A stretch of 64,000 nucleotides of DNA, taken from the NCBI RefSeq assembly GCF_020085105.1, contig NC_058046.1:1654628-1718627 (forward strand), written 5' to 3'. Source of the DNA: Siniperca chuatsi. Taxonomy: Eukaryota; Chordata; Actinopteri; Centrarchiformes; Sinipercidae. The notes below the pieces were generated by a model. That model made no database searches, had not been told where the DNA came from, and saw only the letters and a program-made list of their open reading frames with translations. A program made the translations under genes and the position numbers. Below, piece by piece: positions 1 through 12,248 of the stretch (the first letter of the stretch is position 1; the number at the start of each line of letters is the position of its first letter).

Positions 1-384
1 TGAGGGCTGAAAGAAAAACTAAATAAGATGGCACTTTCCTTACAGTTAATCTTCTCAGACACTTGAAAGGACAGATTCCAGCTGAAGTACGCTAGGATGC
101 ATTTTTGGTTAAAGTGAGGGAATAACAGTTTCTGTTTATTAACTGTTTATTGTTCCATTCGTGTAAAATCAGAATGAGAGGACTTTTCGCTGGTTACAGT
201 TAAAATGGCGGAATTATTACAATATTGAAGGGTAATTCATACCTGCTGCTACCTCTAATCTATTGACTTTTATTCAAGGAGTTTTACAACACAAACACAC
301 ACACACAAGCCATGCTTACATGACTTTTTGAATATTTTTGGAAATGCAAAACATTTTTATATAGTGTCTTCTTGTTCTTGTTCT

Positions 385-640
385 TAAGAATCAGAATCAG
401 ATTTATTGGCCAAGTGTATTTGGACACACAATGTTCTTCCATACAAATGTACAGGAAGATAAAACATACAGAAGACATGAAGCTAAACCAAAGAGAGCAA
501 GCTGATAGAGAGAACCGTGTATAAACAACAGTGGACAACAACATACAGCGTCCATATACAGGTCAAACTGAACCTGTAAACTGTACACAGTGTTACAGCA
601 GGGCAACGGTGATACATGGTTATTGCACAGGGATTGTTTA
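385..640. repeat. Dispersed teleost repeat fragment
   Basis: The segment opens with a doubled AATCAGAATCAG motif followed by TTTATTGGCCAAGTG. I recognise this as the edge of a short dispersed repeat common in teleost genomes. The part after it resembles the decayed repeat at 48160-48355. Its ends are not clear and no target duplication was seen. Apart from this and scattered low-complexity sequence, I see nothing in positions 1-1149. Confidence 0.4.
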
Positions 641-1149
641 CCGTCATCACATGATTTAAGTGTTCATGAGTGTGATGGCGTGTAGAAAGTAACTGTTCTT
701 ATACCTGGTTTCTATTTCACTTTTGTGTGTCTTGTCCGACTGTTTTCCAATACCGCGTCTTCTTCGCCTCGAAAGAAAACAAACTTCGACAAGCAACACA
801 AAGTTGAATTTTAAACTTTATTAGAAGTATTTTCAAACAGTATTTTTCTGTTTTTACCAGAGAATAGACTGCAAGGATGAAGACTAAGTAATTAATTTGG
901 CAGATGTACTTCTGGTTAACTTCCTCACCTCCGCTAAAGAGCAGCACACAGCCGGTCGAGTCAGGACTCCAATTATTGTTATTATTAAGGTCTGATAACA
1001 GTAAAGTTTTGTGTCAAACGGTAGTTTTACACAAATAAGCTTTGCATTGAAAGCTTGTGTGTGTGTGTGGTTTACTGATGTTACAAGAGGCAGCAGCAGA
1101 CAAGTTAACAAACAAGACAGCTGAACATGTTATGCTGTCCTCTCTGCAG

Positions 1150-1227
1150 GTTCCCAGCAGTTGGTTTCCAGTTGAATTAGTCTCTGGTGTCTCCAGCAGA
1201 GGGACATCATGGCGGCTGCAGCAACAG
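1150..1227 (+). other. Copy A exon with start codon
   Basis: The exon follows a CTCTCTGCAG acceptor and ends before GTGAGT. The ATG at 1209-1211 is followed by five codons plus one nucleotide. The same exon is found in copy B (10310-10328) and, diverged, in gene D (62999-63020), which supports the start. The acceptor just upstream suggests a further non-coding exon, which I could not place. Confidence 0.65.
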
Positions 1228-2431
1228 GTGAGTTCAGTCAGACTTTATCTGGATAACACTCTTCTCTCTCTGTCCACATATTATACAGATGACTAAAGAG
1301 CTGTGTCCTCAGATGATCAAACAGGTCTGTGAGTCCTGGCTGAAACTCAGCTGATTGGTCAGTCTCCTTTTAATCTAACAAAACACTAAATATGGGAACC
1401 AGTAACAACTGTAGCTGGGTGACAGAGCAGGCAGACAGTGATCAGAGGCTTCACACAGAGATGCAGCTCACTGCTGGACCGCAGTCACTGATCATTCAAC
1501 TTTACATCACATTTTATCACTGGTATTTTATTGTAAAGTTTCTTCCCATGTTTGGTTTGTTACAGAATCATGATTTCTGTTTTAGTGATACACTGATTTT
1601 TTTACTTTATAAATGTATGAACATTTATAACTTGTGTCATTCCTGAATTGAAACGTTGATCAATATCCTGGTTATACTCTCTAGATGATTTACTTTTCTT
1701 CACTAGCTGGCATTTGGTGCTTTGCTGCAGCACTGATGCTTTTCAGTTTTCAGTTTTACTTTTCTAGTTCTCAAAACACGGGAGTAAATAACGTCCAAAT
1801 TCCCAAAAACAAATACTCACAGACTTATCAATCCAGTGGATGATGTGTAACGTTACTTACAAATGAACTGGCTACAAACTAGCTCCTCTGCCACTTCACG
1901 TCTCTCCTGTTTCCCGCCGTTGCTGTTAAACTAGAGGGAAAGCGTATAACAGAACAATACAACTACTGTAAATAGTCTATTAATGAACCGTATATATTTG
2001 TACTACACTTACAGATTCATTCATGCACAGCTTATAGAGATCTCCGACTACCTGTTTAGCACTAAAACAGTCAGGTGGCCTTTCTGGGGAACACTGGCTG
2101 AACTTAAACAGTGCACATGTCGGGTGACACAACAGTCCTTTGGGTCCGTTCGATGATCGTGTCTCGACCGCGAGTCAGAGTGGGGAAATTTGCACAGCCA
2201 GGTTAATGTAATTGGCAATGAAATTCTTAGATCTCAGGCTGCCTCCAACAGTGCTCTTACAGGTTTACTTGTGAATAATACAGTGGCACATCCCGTTTTA
2301 ACAGAATGTTGAACCTATGAATTGCACCAGAACATTGGCCAGCTGAAGAGCTCTCCTCATGTTAGCCGAGTGCAGTGATTTCAGCCTCAGAAAGAGTTTG
2401 TCATATTATCTTTCTCTCTGTTGTATCACAG
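1228..2431 (+). other. Copy A intron with deletion scar
   Basis: Positions 1228-1776 match B 10329-10859, and 1777-2431 match B 13208-13870. The B exons 2-4 that should lie between are absent. The right part (1780-2220) is the inner portion of the hAT-like repeat seen at 12911-13660. No other gene is visible. Confidence 0.6.
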
Positions 2432-5094
2432 CATCTGGATTCAGGATTGTTCTGCTGGGAAGAAGTGAGGACAAACGGACAAAACTTGGTAACTTAATCA
2501 TCAGGGACCAAGGTTTTCATTACCAAAAAAACAGGCAATGTGTGGCCACCTGTGGAGAGTGGAGAGGAGAACCATTAACAGTAGTGAAAACTCCAGACAT
2601 GTTCAGTCTGTCTGAGGAGATGCTGAGAAGAAAGGTGAAGAGCTGTGTGACTCTTTGTCGTCCTGGACCAAATGTTCTGCTGCTGTTAGTGAGGCCTTCA
2701 AAGTTCACAGAGAAGAACAGACAAACACTGAAGTTCATCCTGAGTTTGTTTGGTCAAGATGCTTTTAAACACTCAGTGGTCATCAGCACACATGATGGAA
2801 CGAGTGTCTCTGTGAATCAGCTGCTTAAAGACTGTGGAGGAAGACACTACAGGATGTTGAAAGATGACCGCAGACTGTTAATGCAGACAATTAAGAACAT
2901 TGTGCATGAAAACAAAGGAACCTTCCTCACCTTCACTGAAGAGACCATCAGACCAAAGTCTGAACACATCAAACCAGCTTTAAACCTGGTTCTGTGTGGG
3001 AGGAGAGGAGCAGGGAAGACTTCAGCAGCCGAGGCCATTTTAGGTCAGACAGAGCTTCATTCAGTCTCCAACTCATCACAGTGTGTTAAACATCAGGGAG
3101 AGGTGTGTGGACATCGGGTTTCCCTGGTGGAGCTGCCTGCCTTGTATGGAAAACCTCAGGAGGCAGTGATCCTGAGGGCGTCCATGCCTTCAACATGGTC
3201 CTACCTGTGGGTCCCCTCACTGATGAAGACAAGAGAGAGTTAGAGACCATCCAGAACACATTCAGCTCTCGAGTCGATGACTTCACCATGATTCTGTTCA
3301 CCGTGGAGTCAGATCCTGCAGCTCCAGCTGTTGTTAACTTTGTAAAAGGAAACAAGGACCTCCAGGAGCTCTGTCAGAGCTGTGGAGACAGATATGTTGT
3401 TCTCAACATCAAGGGCAAGCAGCAGATCCCAGAGCTGTTGGATGCTTTGAAACAAATGAGAGTTGAAGGATCCAGATGCTTCACAAAGGACATGTTCACC
3501 AAGGCTCAGATGGAGAAGGTTTCAAAACTTAAAGCTGAGCTGGACGTTAAAAAGAAAAGTGAGATGGGAATTGATGAAAACCAGAGCAGAGAGTGTCTCA
3601 GGATGGTGCTGATTGGGAAGACTGGCAGTGGGAAGAGTTCAACTGGAAACACCATTTTGGGCAAGGAACATTTTAATTCCAGAGCCAGTCAGAAGTCAGT
3701 GACCAAGTTTTGCCAGAAAGCATCAGGAGAGATTGATGGATGGCCTGTCGTTGTGGTCGACACCCCTCGGCTTGTTTGACACGACTCTGTCCCACGCTGA
3801 CGTTGAACAGGAGCTTGTGAAATGCATCAGCATGTTGTCTCCTGGACCTCATGTGTTCTTATTAGTGCTGCAGATCGGCCGCTTTACACAAGAGGAAAAA
3901 GACTCAGTGGAGCTGATCAAGAAATATTTTGGCAAGAATTCACAACATTTCATCATTGTTACATTCACCAGAGGAGATGAGCTATACAACCAAACATTTG
4001 AGAGTTACATAGAAGAAGACTCTGATGACTTTGTAAAAAAACTGATACATGACTGTGGAGACAGATATCATGTTTTCAATAATAAAGATCAGAAGAATCG
4101 TACTCAGGTCAGCGAGCTGCTGACGAAGGTTGAGTCAATGGTGAGGAAAAACAGCGGCAGCTGCTACACCAATGAGATGTTCCAGGAGGCAGAGGCCGCA
4201 ATAAAACATGAAGTAGAGAGAATCCTGAGGGAGAAGGAGGAAGAGATGCAGAGACTGAAAGCAATGAAAAGAAGAATGGAAGAACAAACAGCAGAAATTG
4301 AACAGGAGAGAAAACTGAGAGCTAAACAACTTACAGTAATGGAGGAAAACATCAACAAGGAGCGTGAAAAGAGAGAGAAAGAACAGGAAAAGAGAGAAGA
4401 GGAAGACAACAAAAAGAAAAGGCAGGAAGAACTTCAACAACAGGAGTGGGAGCAAAAACTTAAACATCTGGAGGAAAAAATAAAGTCAGAATCAAAGGAA
4501 AAGGAAACCATTGACAGAGAGTTGGAGCAGAGCAGAGAAGAGATGAGAAAGCAACAAGAGCGCTGGGAGAAGGAAAGAAAAGACTGGTGGGAGAAACGAA
4601 ATCAAGAAAATGAACAGAGACGACATGAGGAGCAAACAAAACTTAAAAAGCTCCAAGACGAATATGAGCAGGAAAGAGAAAATTATGAAAAGAAAAGAAA
4701 AGAAGAAGATCGAAACAGAAGAGAACAGGAGGAGAAGGAGCGGAAAGAGTTAGAGGAAAACTATAAGACAAAACTGCAGGAAATGAAGAAGAAATATGAA
4801 GAGGAGGCCAGAAAACAAGCCGAAGAGTTCAATGAGTTCAGACTGAAATACACCAAAGACTTTTCAGCGTTGGTAGAAAAACACATGGAGGAAATAATGG
4901 ACATGAAGCAAAAACATGAGAGAGAAATGCAAGAGACAGGAGGGAGACATGAAAAACAGTACAATCTGTTACAAGACCTCTCAAGTCACAAAGAAAAACA
5001 TCTAAAAGGAGAAATGGAGGACGTGAAGAAAAAGCACGAACAAGAAATAAATGAACTAAAACAGAAATACAAAGACAAATGTATCATCCTCTGA
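2432..5094 (+). pseudogene. Copy A main coding exon (G2-G3-G4-coiled coil-CaaX)
   Basis: This single long exon is homologous to B 13871-16550. Two lesions split it: frame 1 is open to 3243, a second frame runs from about 3105 to 3779, and the third part is open from 3733 to 5094 (453 aa including most of G4). Relative to B, a coiled-coil stretch of about a dozen codons is missing near 4260. The last four residues CIIL are kept. Confidence 0.75.
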
Positions 5095-5729
5095 TCTCTC
5101 ACTGACTGATGTTTTGCTTTTTCCTTTTTTTCTGGACCACATGAGCATGCTCAGCAGGAACTCCTCTGACATCTGATGAGTCCCTGCCTCGCTAATGACG
5201 TTTTCTCAAAACATTCATGGACACGAGCAATATCAAAATAATGCTAATCATGGACTTCAGCAGCAGAACGCTGTCGCAGCATCTCGTTCGCTTGAAATGA
5301 AGAGCTGCTTGGAGGAAGTTTTCCAAAAAACAACAACAATTCTAATATTTTATCCATATAGTTTGTGGTGTCTGAAAAGCCACAAATCGATGCAGAGAAC
5401 CTTTTTCAGCAGCTCGTTGTTTGGACTCAAGGTTCAAGTAAAATAACTGTTAGTTTACAGATCAGTTTCCAGGTGTTGGTGTTAGTTTTACCTGGCATGC
5501 GTCCATTTAGTAGTACATTTAGTAAGCACATCCCGTTACTGCAAGTGTGTCCGTGTGCTTTCTGTTAATTAATTAATTTCTTATTAGAAACGGTGTCAGG
5601 TTGAAAATCCCACATATTCACGAAATGTAAGAATTCAGTTATTCATTACCGACATTACTGAACAGGAACAAAATTCTCTTCTCTATTCTCTGAAAGTATT
5701 CAGAGCGCAGTCAGCCAGTTGTTATTCCG

Positions 5730-5744
5730 CCACAAGAGGGCGCT
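5730..5744 (+). promoter_or_regulatory. CTCF-like motif, copy A flank
   Basis: CCACAAGAGGGCGCT fits the CTCF core (CCASYAGRKGGCRSY) at 14 of 15 positions. The equivalent sites in B (16745-16759) and C (37812-37826) are close matches. This is motif evidence only. Confidence 0.35.
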
Positions 5745-5842
5745 CTGTCTATATGAGCAGGCTTGTTGCCAGGAAGTGTTGTGATTCTGTTCACTGACAG
5801 AACTGACATTGGTATTATGTTGATCATTGGTTCAAGATAAAT

Positions 5843-6120
5843 ATAATTTTCCTTGCATAATGTTCATGTTATTGTTATTTTTCATACAGTATTGTTTATT
5901 TACAATGTAACTTCCACATTTTTATATCTGTACACACACACACACACACACACACACTTACTGCACTGTAAAGCTTTTGTGTCGCACCTACAACCTTCCT
6001 GAATAAACATTTTGAAAGGAGTTCCTGACTTTAGTCTTCTTTGATTTCACATCACACTTTATAACTGTACCATGGTATAAACATGTACACAGACACATGC
6101 TGTATGTTGATGTCATTTTA
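5843..6120. other. Micro-inverted block relative to copies B and C
   Basis: The same left flank (TTCAAGATAAAT) and right flank (TCATGTAAAAAC) enclose this block in all three copies. In A the interior reads as the reverse complement of B 16858-17104 and C 37925-38173. The block carries AATAAA-like signals on both strands and a CA microsatellite. Confidence 0.75.
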
Positions 6121-7337
6121 TCATGTAAAAACTCAGATTTTCTGTTTGTTGAGGAAGATTTTAGACACTTGATTGTATCTTCTGTTTGATACGTACTTAA
6201 ATAAATTCTATCATTTCCCCTAGCTGCAGAATTTGCTGTTTTTCTTTGTCTTTCTAATAACAAAGAGAATCTCTAGATTTTGAAGACGTCACCTTGGTTT
6301 TATAAATAGTGACTTTTAAAACTATTTTCTAACATTGAATAGACCAAAATAATCTGCAGATTAGCTAATCATGAAAAGGATCAACAGTTGCAGCCATGAT
6401 TTACTTTGGAACCCAGGTTTTGAAAAGTGCTTCATAAATAGTTTTACTCATTTTGGGTGTAAATAAAGCTCCTAAGCTCAGTTTATTGTAACTGAGCTGA
6501 GAACAAGAATCTGAGTTGTTAAGAAGCTGAAGTTTTAGAGACACTGAGACTTTCTGCAACCATTTTACAAACACGTTTTACATTTCTGAATGAATTGTTG
6601 CTTCTTTCTATGCAGCCATTAGTTTCAGCTCATTACCGTGTAAATCAGCTTGTAGAGACCTGAAACCTGCATTTTATTCGTGTCTCTCTCAGACTGATTC
6701 ACAAAACCAAACTGTACCTCTGACAAAGATCTAGGCAGACATGAAGATAATCTCTCTGCTGCAGGTTTCAGGTCTCTGCACGTTGATTTTCATAAAAAGC
6801 AGTGAGTTTTGAAGAGGACACACAGACGGAGGATCCCCATCCATCCAGGAAGTGTCTCCTGTGTTCACACCTTTTTTGGTCCTTGTGTTGTTGCATGTTA
6901 ATCAGTTTCAGAGTGAGTGTGTGGTTTGGTAGACTGACACTCCCCCGGCTCCCTGAACAGGCCTGAACCAGCCGGAGAATGTAGACCTGCCTGACTGCAG
7001 GACGATGATCACAGTCAGGGCTCTAAACCAGCATGCCGAGACAAACCGGTGCTGTGACTTCACTGCAGTCACATCCTGCACTTCAGTATTCTGCAGCAGG
7101 ACGACAACGTCAGAATAGTGAAACTGCTGCATTCAGATTTTCACTGTGGTTAGAAAAACAAGTATTGGAAGTAAAGTTTTTATTTTGAAGAATGACTTTC
7201 CTCCAAAGTGTTGAGCTGTATTCTAATATTAGGTAGTTTATGTAATGTACACTCCTTTTTTGCAATATATAGTCTAATAGTGCCTCCAAATCGCCTCACA
7301 GCTCTTGACATTTTAGGATTTGGGCGTCATGTATCTT

Positions 7338-7472
7338 CAGTGGTGGAAGAAGTACTTAGATAGTGGCATAAAAAGTACAATATTTCCCTCTAAATGTAGT
7401 GGAGATGAAGTAGAAAGTATCTAAAAATTGTACATAAGCACAGTACTTGAGTAAGTGTACCTTACACCACTG
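7338..7472. mobile_element. hAT-type MITE, copy A
   Basis: Terminal inverted repeats CAGTGGTG / CACCACTG bound a 135-bp element. It is flanked by an imperfect 8-bp duplication (TGTATCTT / TGTATCAT), as expected for the hAT superfamily. Identically placed copies exist in B (18224-18358) and C (39305-39440), so the insertion predates the duplications. Confidence 0.7.
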
Positions 7473-7514
7473 TGTATCATTGATTTACCATTTCATTCGT
7501 TCCATTATTGTTTA

Positions 7515-7757
7515 TGTCGTATGATGTGTAGTAGTATGCGGACCAAAATGCAGAAAATAAGGAAGAGATAGGAGGATGAGTTAGCCGGATGACTACGGTG
7601 TTTATTGGATGAAGTTGCTGCGATCCGGCAGCTGGGCAGATGAGCCGCTGTGGGAGCCACACTTCCTCCTGGAGGGTTTCCCAATAGGCGCCAAGTCCGC
7701 AAAGGCCTGAGGTACCAACTGGTTAGCAGACTGAGATGCTGACTGGAGAAGCTCTAA
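7515..7757 (-). mobile_element. Truncated gypsy-like LTR element, copy A
   Basis: It starts TGTCGTATGATGTGTAG at the same site as the larger element in copy B (18401). It contains the LTR edge plus a short internal piece, including the reverse complement of the PSGKPSRRKRG-like gag segment seen at 19660-19700. It is shortened on the right, where the sequence departs from B. Confidence 0.55.
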
Positions 7758-8109
7758 CATTAACTACTGATCTGAAGTCAGTTTTAGAGCTTCTTCTGCA
7801 GATCTGTTTGGATTTAACTCTCCATCATTCACTGTTAATGCTTTTGAAACATGTGAACAGTGAAAAGCTTAAAGGTGGTTTCCGTTAAATGTAACATTGA
7901 TAATGATGTCTAATATACATTTTACTACAGTAGGGTTTAGGAATGTGTTTTTATTGATATTCGGACTTTAATCAGTGATAATAAATGTTTCACTGTAAGT
8001 TTAGACTTGTTCTGTGCTTTAAAGTGTCGCTGTAAAGATGAATGAATCGGGGAATTTTAAAATAATAATAATGTAATGGTAGTGGTAATATTCATATTAA
8101 TAAAGTAAT
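7758..8109. other. Intergenic, nothing recognised
   Basis: AT-rich sequence with short AAT-type simple repeats at the right end. I see no gene or element edge. Confidence 0.4.
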
Positions 8110-8770
8110 AATAGTAGGAATGATCAAACTGGGACCTGATTCCACAGGAGAGGAGCTTGATAACTGAAGGCTCTGGCTCCCAGTCTACTTTTGGAGACTC
8201 TAGGAGCCACAAGTAACCCTGCATCCTGGGAGCGCAGTGTTCTAGTCGGGTAATGAGGTATTATGAGATCTTTAAGATACGATGGTGCTATGGTTCTATT
8301 CTGGATTTTACAGGGAGCCAGTGCAGAGAAGCTAATATTGGAGAAATATGATCTCTTTTCCTAGTTCTTGTCAGTACACGTGCCGCAGCATTCTGGATCA
8401 ACTGGACTTATTCGGGCAGCCTGATAATAAGGAATTGCAATAGTCCAGCCTAGAAGTAACAAAGCCTGATTTTTGCAATGTTGCGTAGGTGAAAGAAGAC
8501 AGTCCTTGAAGTTTGCTTCATGTGGGAGTTAAAGGATAGATCCTGATCAGAGATAACTCTGAGGTTCCTTACGGTGCTGCTGGAGGCCAGGGCAATGCCA
8601 TCTAGAGCAACTATATCTTTAGATAATGTGTCTCGGAGGTGTTTGGGGCCAAGTACAATAACTTCAGTTTTGTCAGAGTTTAATATCAGAAAATTGCAGG
8701 TCATCCATGTTTTTATGTCCTTAAATGAGACACTCAGTCAAAGCAGGTTGTCCCTAAACTCCACACGGAC
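8110..8770 (-). mobile_element. L2-like LINE reverse transcriptase 3' fragment
   Basis: On the minus strand, broken frames read as the C-terminal part of an L2/CR1-like LINE reverse transcriptase. These include a segment with NSDKTEVIVLGP at 8450-8704 and, further on, QLIQNAAARVLTRTRKRDHI. No intact frame remains. The fragment is 5'-truncated and lies between copies A and B. Confidence 0.7.
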
Positions 8771-10149
8771 ACCTCCAGTATATGAAGCTTTATGAAAACA
8801 TGTTTTGGTCAGACACGCTGTGGCTGCTGGGAAACTTCACTGGGGACCGTTTCTTACTTTCACTTTCACAGCTGATTGTGGCGCAGTAAGAAATCCAGCC
8901 GGTGAGGGAACTCGAGCAACACAAGATCAAGAAAATAAGTAAGTGAATAAAGTCAAAGTAGTTTATCGGTGTTGTTGATGATCAGTAGAGTCGATAATAA
9001 TAATAATAATAATAATAGAACTGCAGGAGGTTCCAGATTCACATTATTAACTGAACACATTCAGTTTATCATCACACGAACTGATCTGGGAACAGTGATC
9101 CATGTGGAAACAATCCGTTTACTGTACGAACACTTTGCTGCTGTAACGTGTAAAATGTGTAGGATGTCGGTTCTGCGTGTGACAAATGTTTATGTCAGCA
9201 TTTAGGCCGGAGTGAGCTGAAGACGCCATTTTATGAATCATGAGAGGAGGAAGTCAATCCTCTCTTGCAGTGCTGGAGGAAGTATTCAGATTCTATACTG
9301 CAGTAAAAGTGCTAACACACACTGTGAAAAGAGCTGGTTTGTATCGGACTGCAGCTGATGATGCTTTTCATTCTGGATCCATCTGCTGATTCTTTTCTCC
9401 ATCGATCGATCGGTTTGGAAAACTTGAGAAATGCCGTCACAACGACCAACCCGTTCTCATTCCAGGCCGTCAAATACCGACGTTTTGTCACGGCCCTTGG
9501 CGTCTCATACAGACTTGGAACCCTTTATCGTCTGTATGAGACGCACCGGGCTTTCAACTAACTCCCATGTAAAACCATCCGCGGCAATATTAGACGCTCA
9601 GAGGAACCGCTCCGGCCGCACATTCCTCACTGTTCATTCCCATGGTAAGGTTTTCTTTCCATGACATCCTCAACATTTCTGAAAACTAAAACACGAAAGT
9701 GTCCTTGATAATTCAACAATAAGATAGGTCAATGTTACATCAGTTTACATTATTTCTCCTTCGAGTCTGAGAGTTACGCTGCTGTGCCTCGTGCGTAAAT
9801 GCGCACTGCGTCTGTCTTAATGGGTAGAGGCTTCGCCCTATTTCACCCACCCGCAACCCATCTGCTATTAATCAGAATGGTCATTTTACTGGCCACCCGA
9901 TCCGCAGATTACCCGCAGGCCCCGCGGATATAACTGCGATCCGCGCATAACTGGAACAGTGCTTTCGCTGTCGGAGCATCGAAAAGTTTTTGAAAAGCAC
10001 AATGTCTCCAATAAACTAACGCCATTTAAGTCCATTAAAAACATTTACGGCACCTTTATTCCTGTTTACAATCATTTACATGTGCTAAGGAATTACCAAT
10101 GTGTATGCGTAAAATGTATTATTGGCTGCAGCAATGTAAGAAGTTAGTC
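8771..10149. other. Intergenic spacer between copies A and B
   Basis: It holds an AAT microsatellite (about 8993-9016) and a relic of the CAGTGGTGGAA MITE family near 9266-9310. Near 9850-9945 a stretch rich in ACCCGC/CCGCGG motifs looks like decayed hAT-type transposon sequence. No gene is recognised. Confidence 0.4.
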
Positions 10150-10309
10150 CCCTGTGTTGGGACGTTTACTTATGTAACAAGAGGCAGCAGATGCTGTAAG
10201 ACAAGTTAACAAACAAGACAGCTGAACATGTTATGCTGTCCTCTCTGCAGGTTCCCAGCAGTTGGTTTCCAGTTGAATTAGTCTCTGGTGTCTCCAGCAG
10301 AGGGACATC

Positions 10310-10328
10310 ATGGCGGCTGCAGCAACAC
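10310..10328 (+). other. Copy B exon 1 (start codon)
   Basis: ATG followed by codons for AAAAT plus one nucleotide, then a GTGAGT donor. The exon probably begins at 10250 after CTCTCTGCAG. The chosen start is matched by gene D, where an equivalent Ala-rich exon opens the protein. Confidence 0.65.
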
Positions 10329-11035
10329 GTGAGTTCAGTCAGACTTTATCTGGATAACACTCTTCTCTCTCTGTCCACATATTATACAGAGACTAAAGAG
10401 CTGTGTCCTCAGATGATCAATCAGGTCTGTGAGTCCTGGCTGAAACTCAGCTGATTGGTCAGTCTCCTTTTAATCTAACAAAACACTAAATATGGGAACC
10501 AGTAACAACTGTAGCTGGGTGACAGAGCAGACAGACAGTGATCAGAGGCTTCACACAGAGATGCAGCTAACAGCTGGACCGCAGTCACTGATCAATCAAC
10601 TTTACGTCACATTTTATCACTGGTATTTTATTGTAAAGTATCTTCCCATGTTTGCTTCGTTGCAGACTTTGACAGAATCACGATTTCTGTTTACACTGTG
10701 ATACACTGATTTTTTTTCTTTATAAATGTATGAACATTTATAACCTGTGCGATTCCTGAATTGAAACGCTGATCAATATCCTGTGTATACTCTCTAGATG
10801 ATTTAGTTTTCTTCACTAGCTGGCATTTGGTGCTTTTCAGTTTTATTTTTCTAGTTCAGTTTTCTCTCATATTTGTTCATTTTTGTTTGATTGTTTTTGC
10901 ATTTTAATACCATTTAATATTACCTGATTATATGGCCTACCGGTCAGTAACAGTGTTACTGTCATGAGAAGGTCTACTATAGATTACATGTGATCAAGTA
11001 AATGAGTAATAAATGCTGTGTCCTTCCAATCACAG
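10329..11035 (+). other. Copy B intron 1
   Basis: Its first 530 nt match copy A. No other feature is seen. Confidence 0.5.
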
Positions 11036-11089
11036 ATGATCTGCAGCCTCTGAAGCGCAGTAAGAGCTATGATTTGCTGCCACCTGAAA
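11036..11089 (+). other. Copy B exon 2
   Basis: 54 nt between CACAG and GTGAGT, phase 1 on both sides. It encodes a linker with LKRSKSYDLLPPE. Gene D exon 2 encodes a clearly related linker ([13 protein letters not shown]), which supports this small exon. Confidence 0.7.
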
Positions 11090-11271
11090 GTGAGTCAAAC
11101 TGAACTGTGTTATCCTGCTGTTTAAGAATATCTGAGTTTACAGTATTTTGCAGGAACAATCTGTAAGTTAGTAACTAAACTGAAGTTAAACAGCAATGAA
11201 ACTATAAATGAATAAATGCAAGTCTGCATTTATCTTTTTTCCCGCTTTTTCTAAATCTTTGTTTTTCACAG

Positions 11272-11907
11272 TGTCTGAGCTGAGGGTTGTTCTGCTGGGG
11301 AACAGCTGGTCTCAGAGGAGTTCAGTGGGGAACTTCATACTGGGAGAGACTGTGTTCGACAAAGTACCTAAAGGCAGTCTGAGAATCAGTGGACCGCTGG
11401 AGGGCAAAGAAATAGTTGTCATCAATACTGAAGATCTGCTGCATCCCAACATCTCTGAAGACAAACTGAGAGAACATGTGACAAACTGTGTGAGACTCTC
11501 TGATCCTGGACCTCATGTGTTCCTGCTGGTTCTACAGCCTGAAGACTTCACTGAGGAACTCAAACTGAGACTCTGCAGAGTCCTGAAACTCTTCAGTGAT
11601 CAATCATTTGATCATTCACTGGTTCTGATGTCAACACCCAGAGAGGAGAGTCCAGGTTTCATGGACAAATACATGAACCATCCGCCCTTAAAAGACATGA
11701 TCAGAAAATGTAGATACAGACACCTGAAGCAGAAGAACCTTGAACGTTCAGAGCTGTTAACTCGTTTGGGTCAAATTGTAAAGGAGAACAATGGAGAACA
11801 TGTCAGCTATGAAGTATTTGAGGACGCAACAGATAATTTTCCAGTTGATCATCAAAGCCCAAAACAAAAGGAAACACCGGGTATCACAGATGCTGTAAAA
11901 GCTGTTG
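11272..11907 (+). other. Copy B exon 3: G1 module
   Basis: 636 nt, open throughout. It encodes the first AIG1-like module, starting [13 protein letters not shown]. The glycine-rich loop keeps its position but lacks the Lys-Ser/Thr pair. The DTPG-like position reads INTED, so nucleotide binding by this module is doubtful. A GTAAGT donor follows. Confidence 0.75.
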
Positions 11908-12013
11908 GTAAGTGCAGAAACAATTCTGACAAGGCAATGAAAACTTTGTTCACAGAAATCTTTGATTCAATTAGAACATTAATCTGCTAATAGTTGATGT
12001 CATCTTTTTACAG

Positions 12014-12073
12014 GGCTGCATGCGTTTAAAAAGGTCACTGGACGACTCTCAGAGAAAAACCTTTCGACTCACA
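12014..12073 (+). other. Copy B exon 4: linker
   Basis: 60 nt between TTTTTACAG and GTAAGT, phase 1 on both sides. It encodes a short basic linker (HAFKKVTGRLSEKNLSTH) between G1 and G2. No equivalent was found in A, C or D. Confidence 0.6.
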
Positions 12074-12248
12074 GTAAGTAAATTCATCACAGTGCTAATC
12101 ATGTACCTGCAGTAGGGCTGTCAGTTTGTATTTGAAATTCGAACATTTGTTTGAACGTGATAATAAATAGAACTGTAACGACCTGTTCGAATTCAAAATG
12201 TACAGTCTATAAGCGCAGCAGACCGTTTGAAGTAGTTTGCCGTGTGAT

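Larger units (their letters stand above)
1150..5094 (+). pseudogene. GIMAP copy A: multi-GTPase gene lacking the first G module, with two frameshifts
   Basis: This is a GIMAP8-like (AIG1 family) GTPase copy. The ATG exon encodes MAAAAT and ends at a GTGAGT donor (1228). The next recognisable coding exon starts at 2432 after TATCACAG, in matching phase 1. It encodes a G module with a degenerate P-loop (GRSEDKRTKLGN), a module with an intact P-loop (GRRGAGKT, about 3000-3023) and a last module with GKTGSGKS (about 3616-3639). A charged coiled coil follows, and the gene ends in KCIIL, a CaaX-type terminus. A 34-nt deletion near 3167, shared with copy B, shifts the frame and would stop translation at 3243 (about 276 aa). 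A 1-nt insertion at 3761-3769 breaks the frame again in the DTPG motif. Exons for the first G module are absent because sequence equivalent to B 10860-13208 is deleted near 1777. It is a pseudogene, or at most encodes a truncated protein; assembly error is an alternative for the 1-nt change. Confidence 0.8.
5095..7337. other. Copy A 3' flank, homologous to B and C flanks
   Basis: Non-coding sequence shared with B (16551-18223) and C (35375-39304). It holds the likely 3' UTR, an inverted block at about 5843-6120, a CA microsatellite (about 5933-5959) and a CTCF-like motif at 5730-5744. I see no conserved reading frame in it. Confidence 0.6.
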
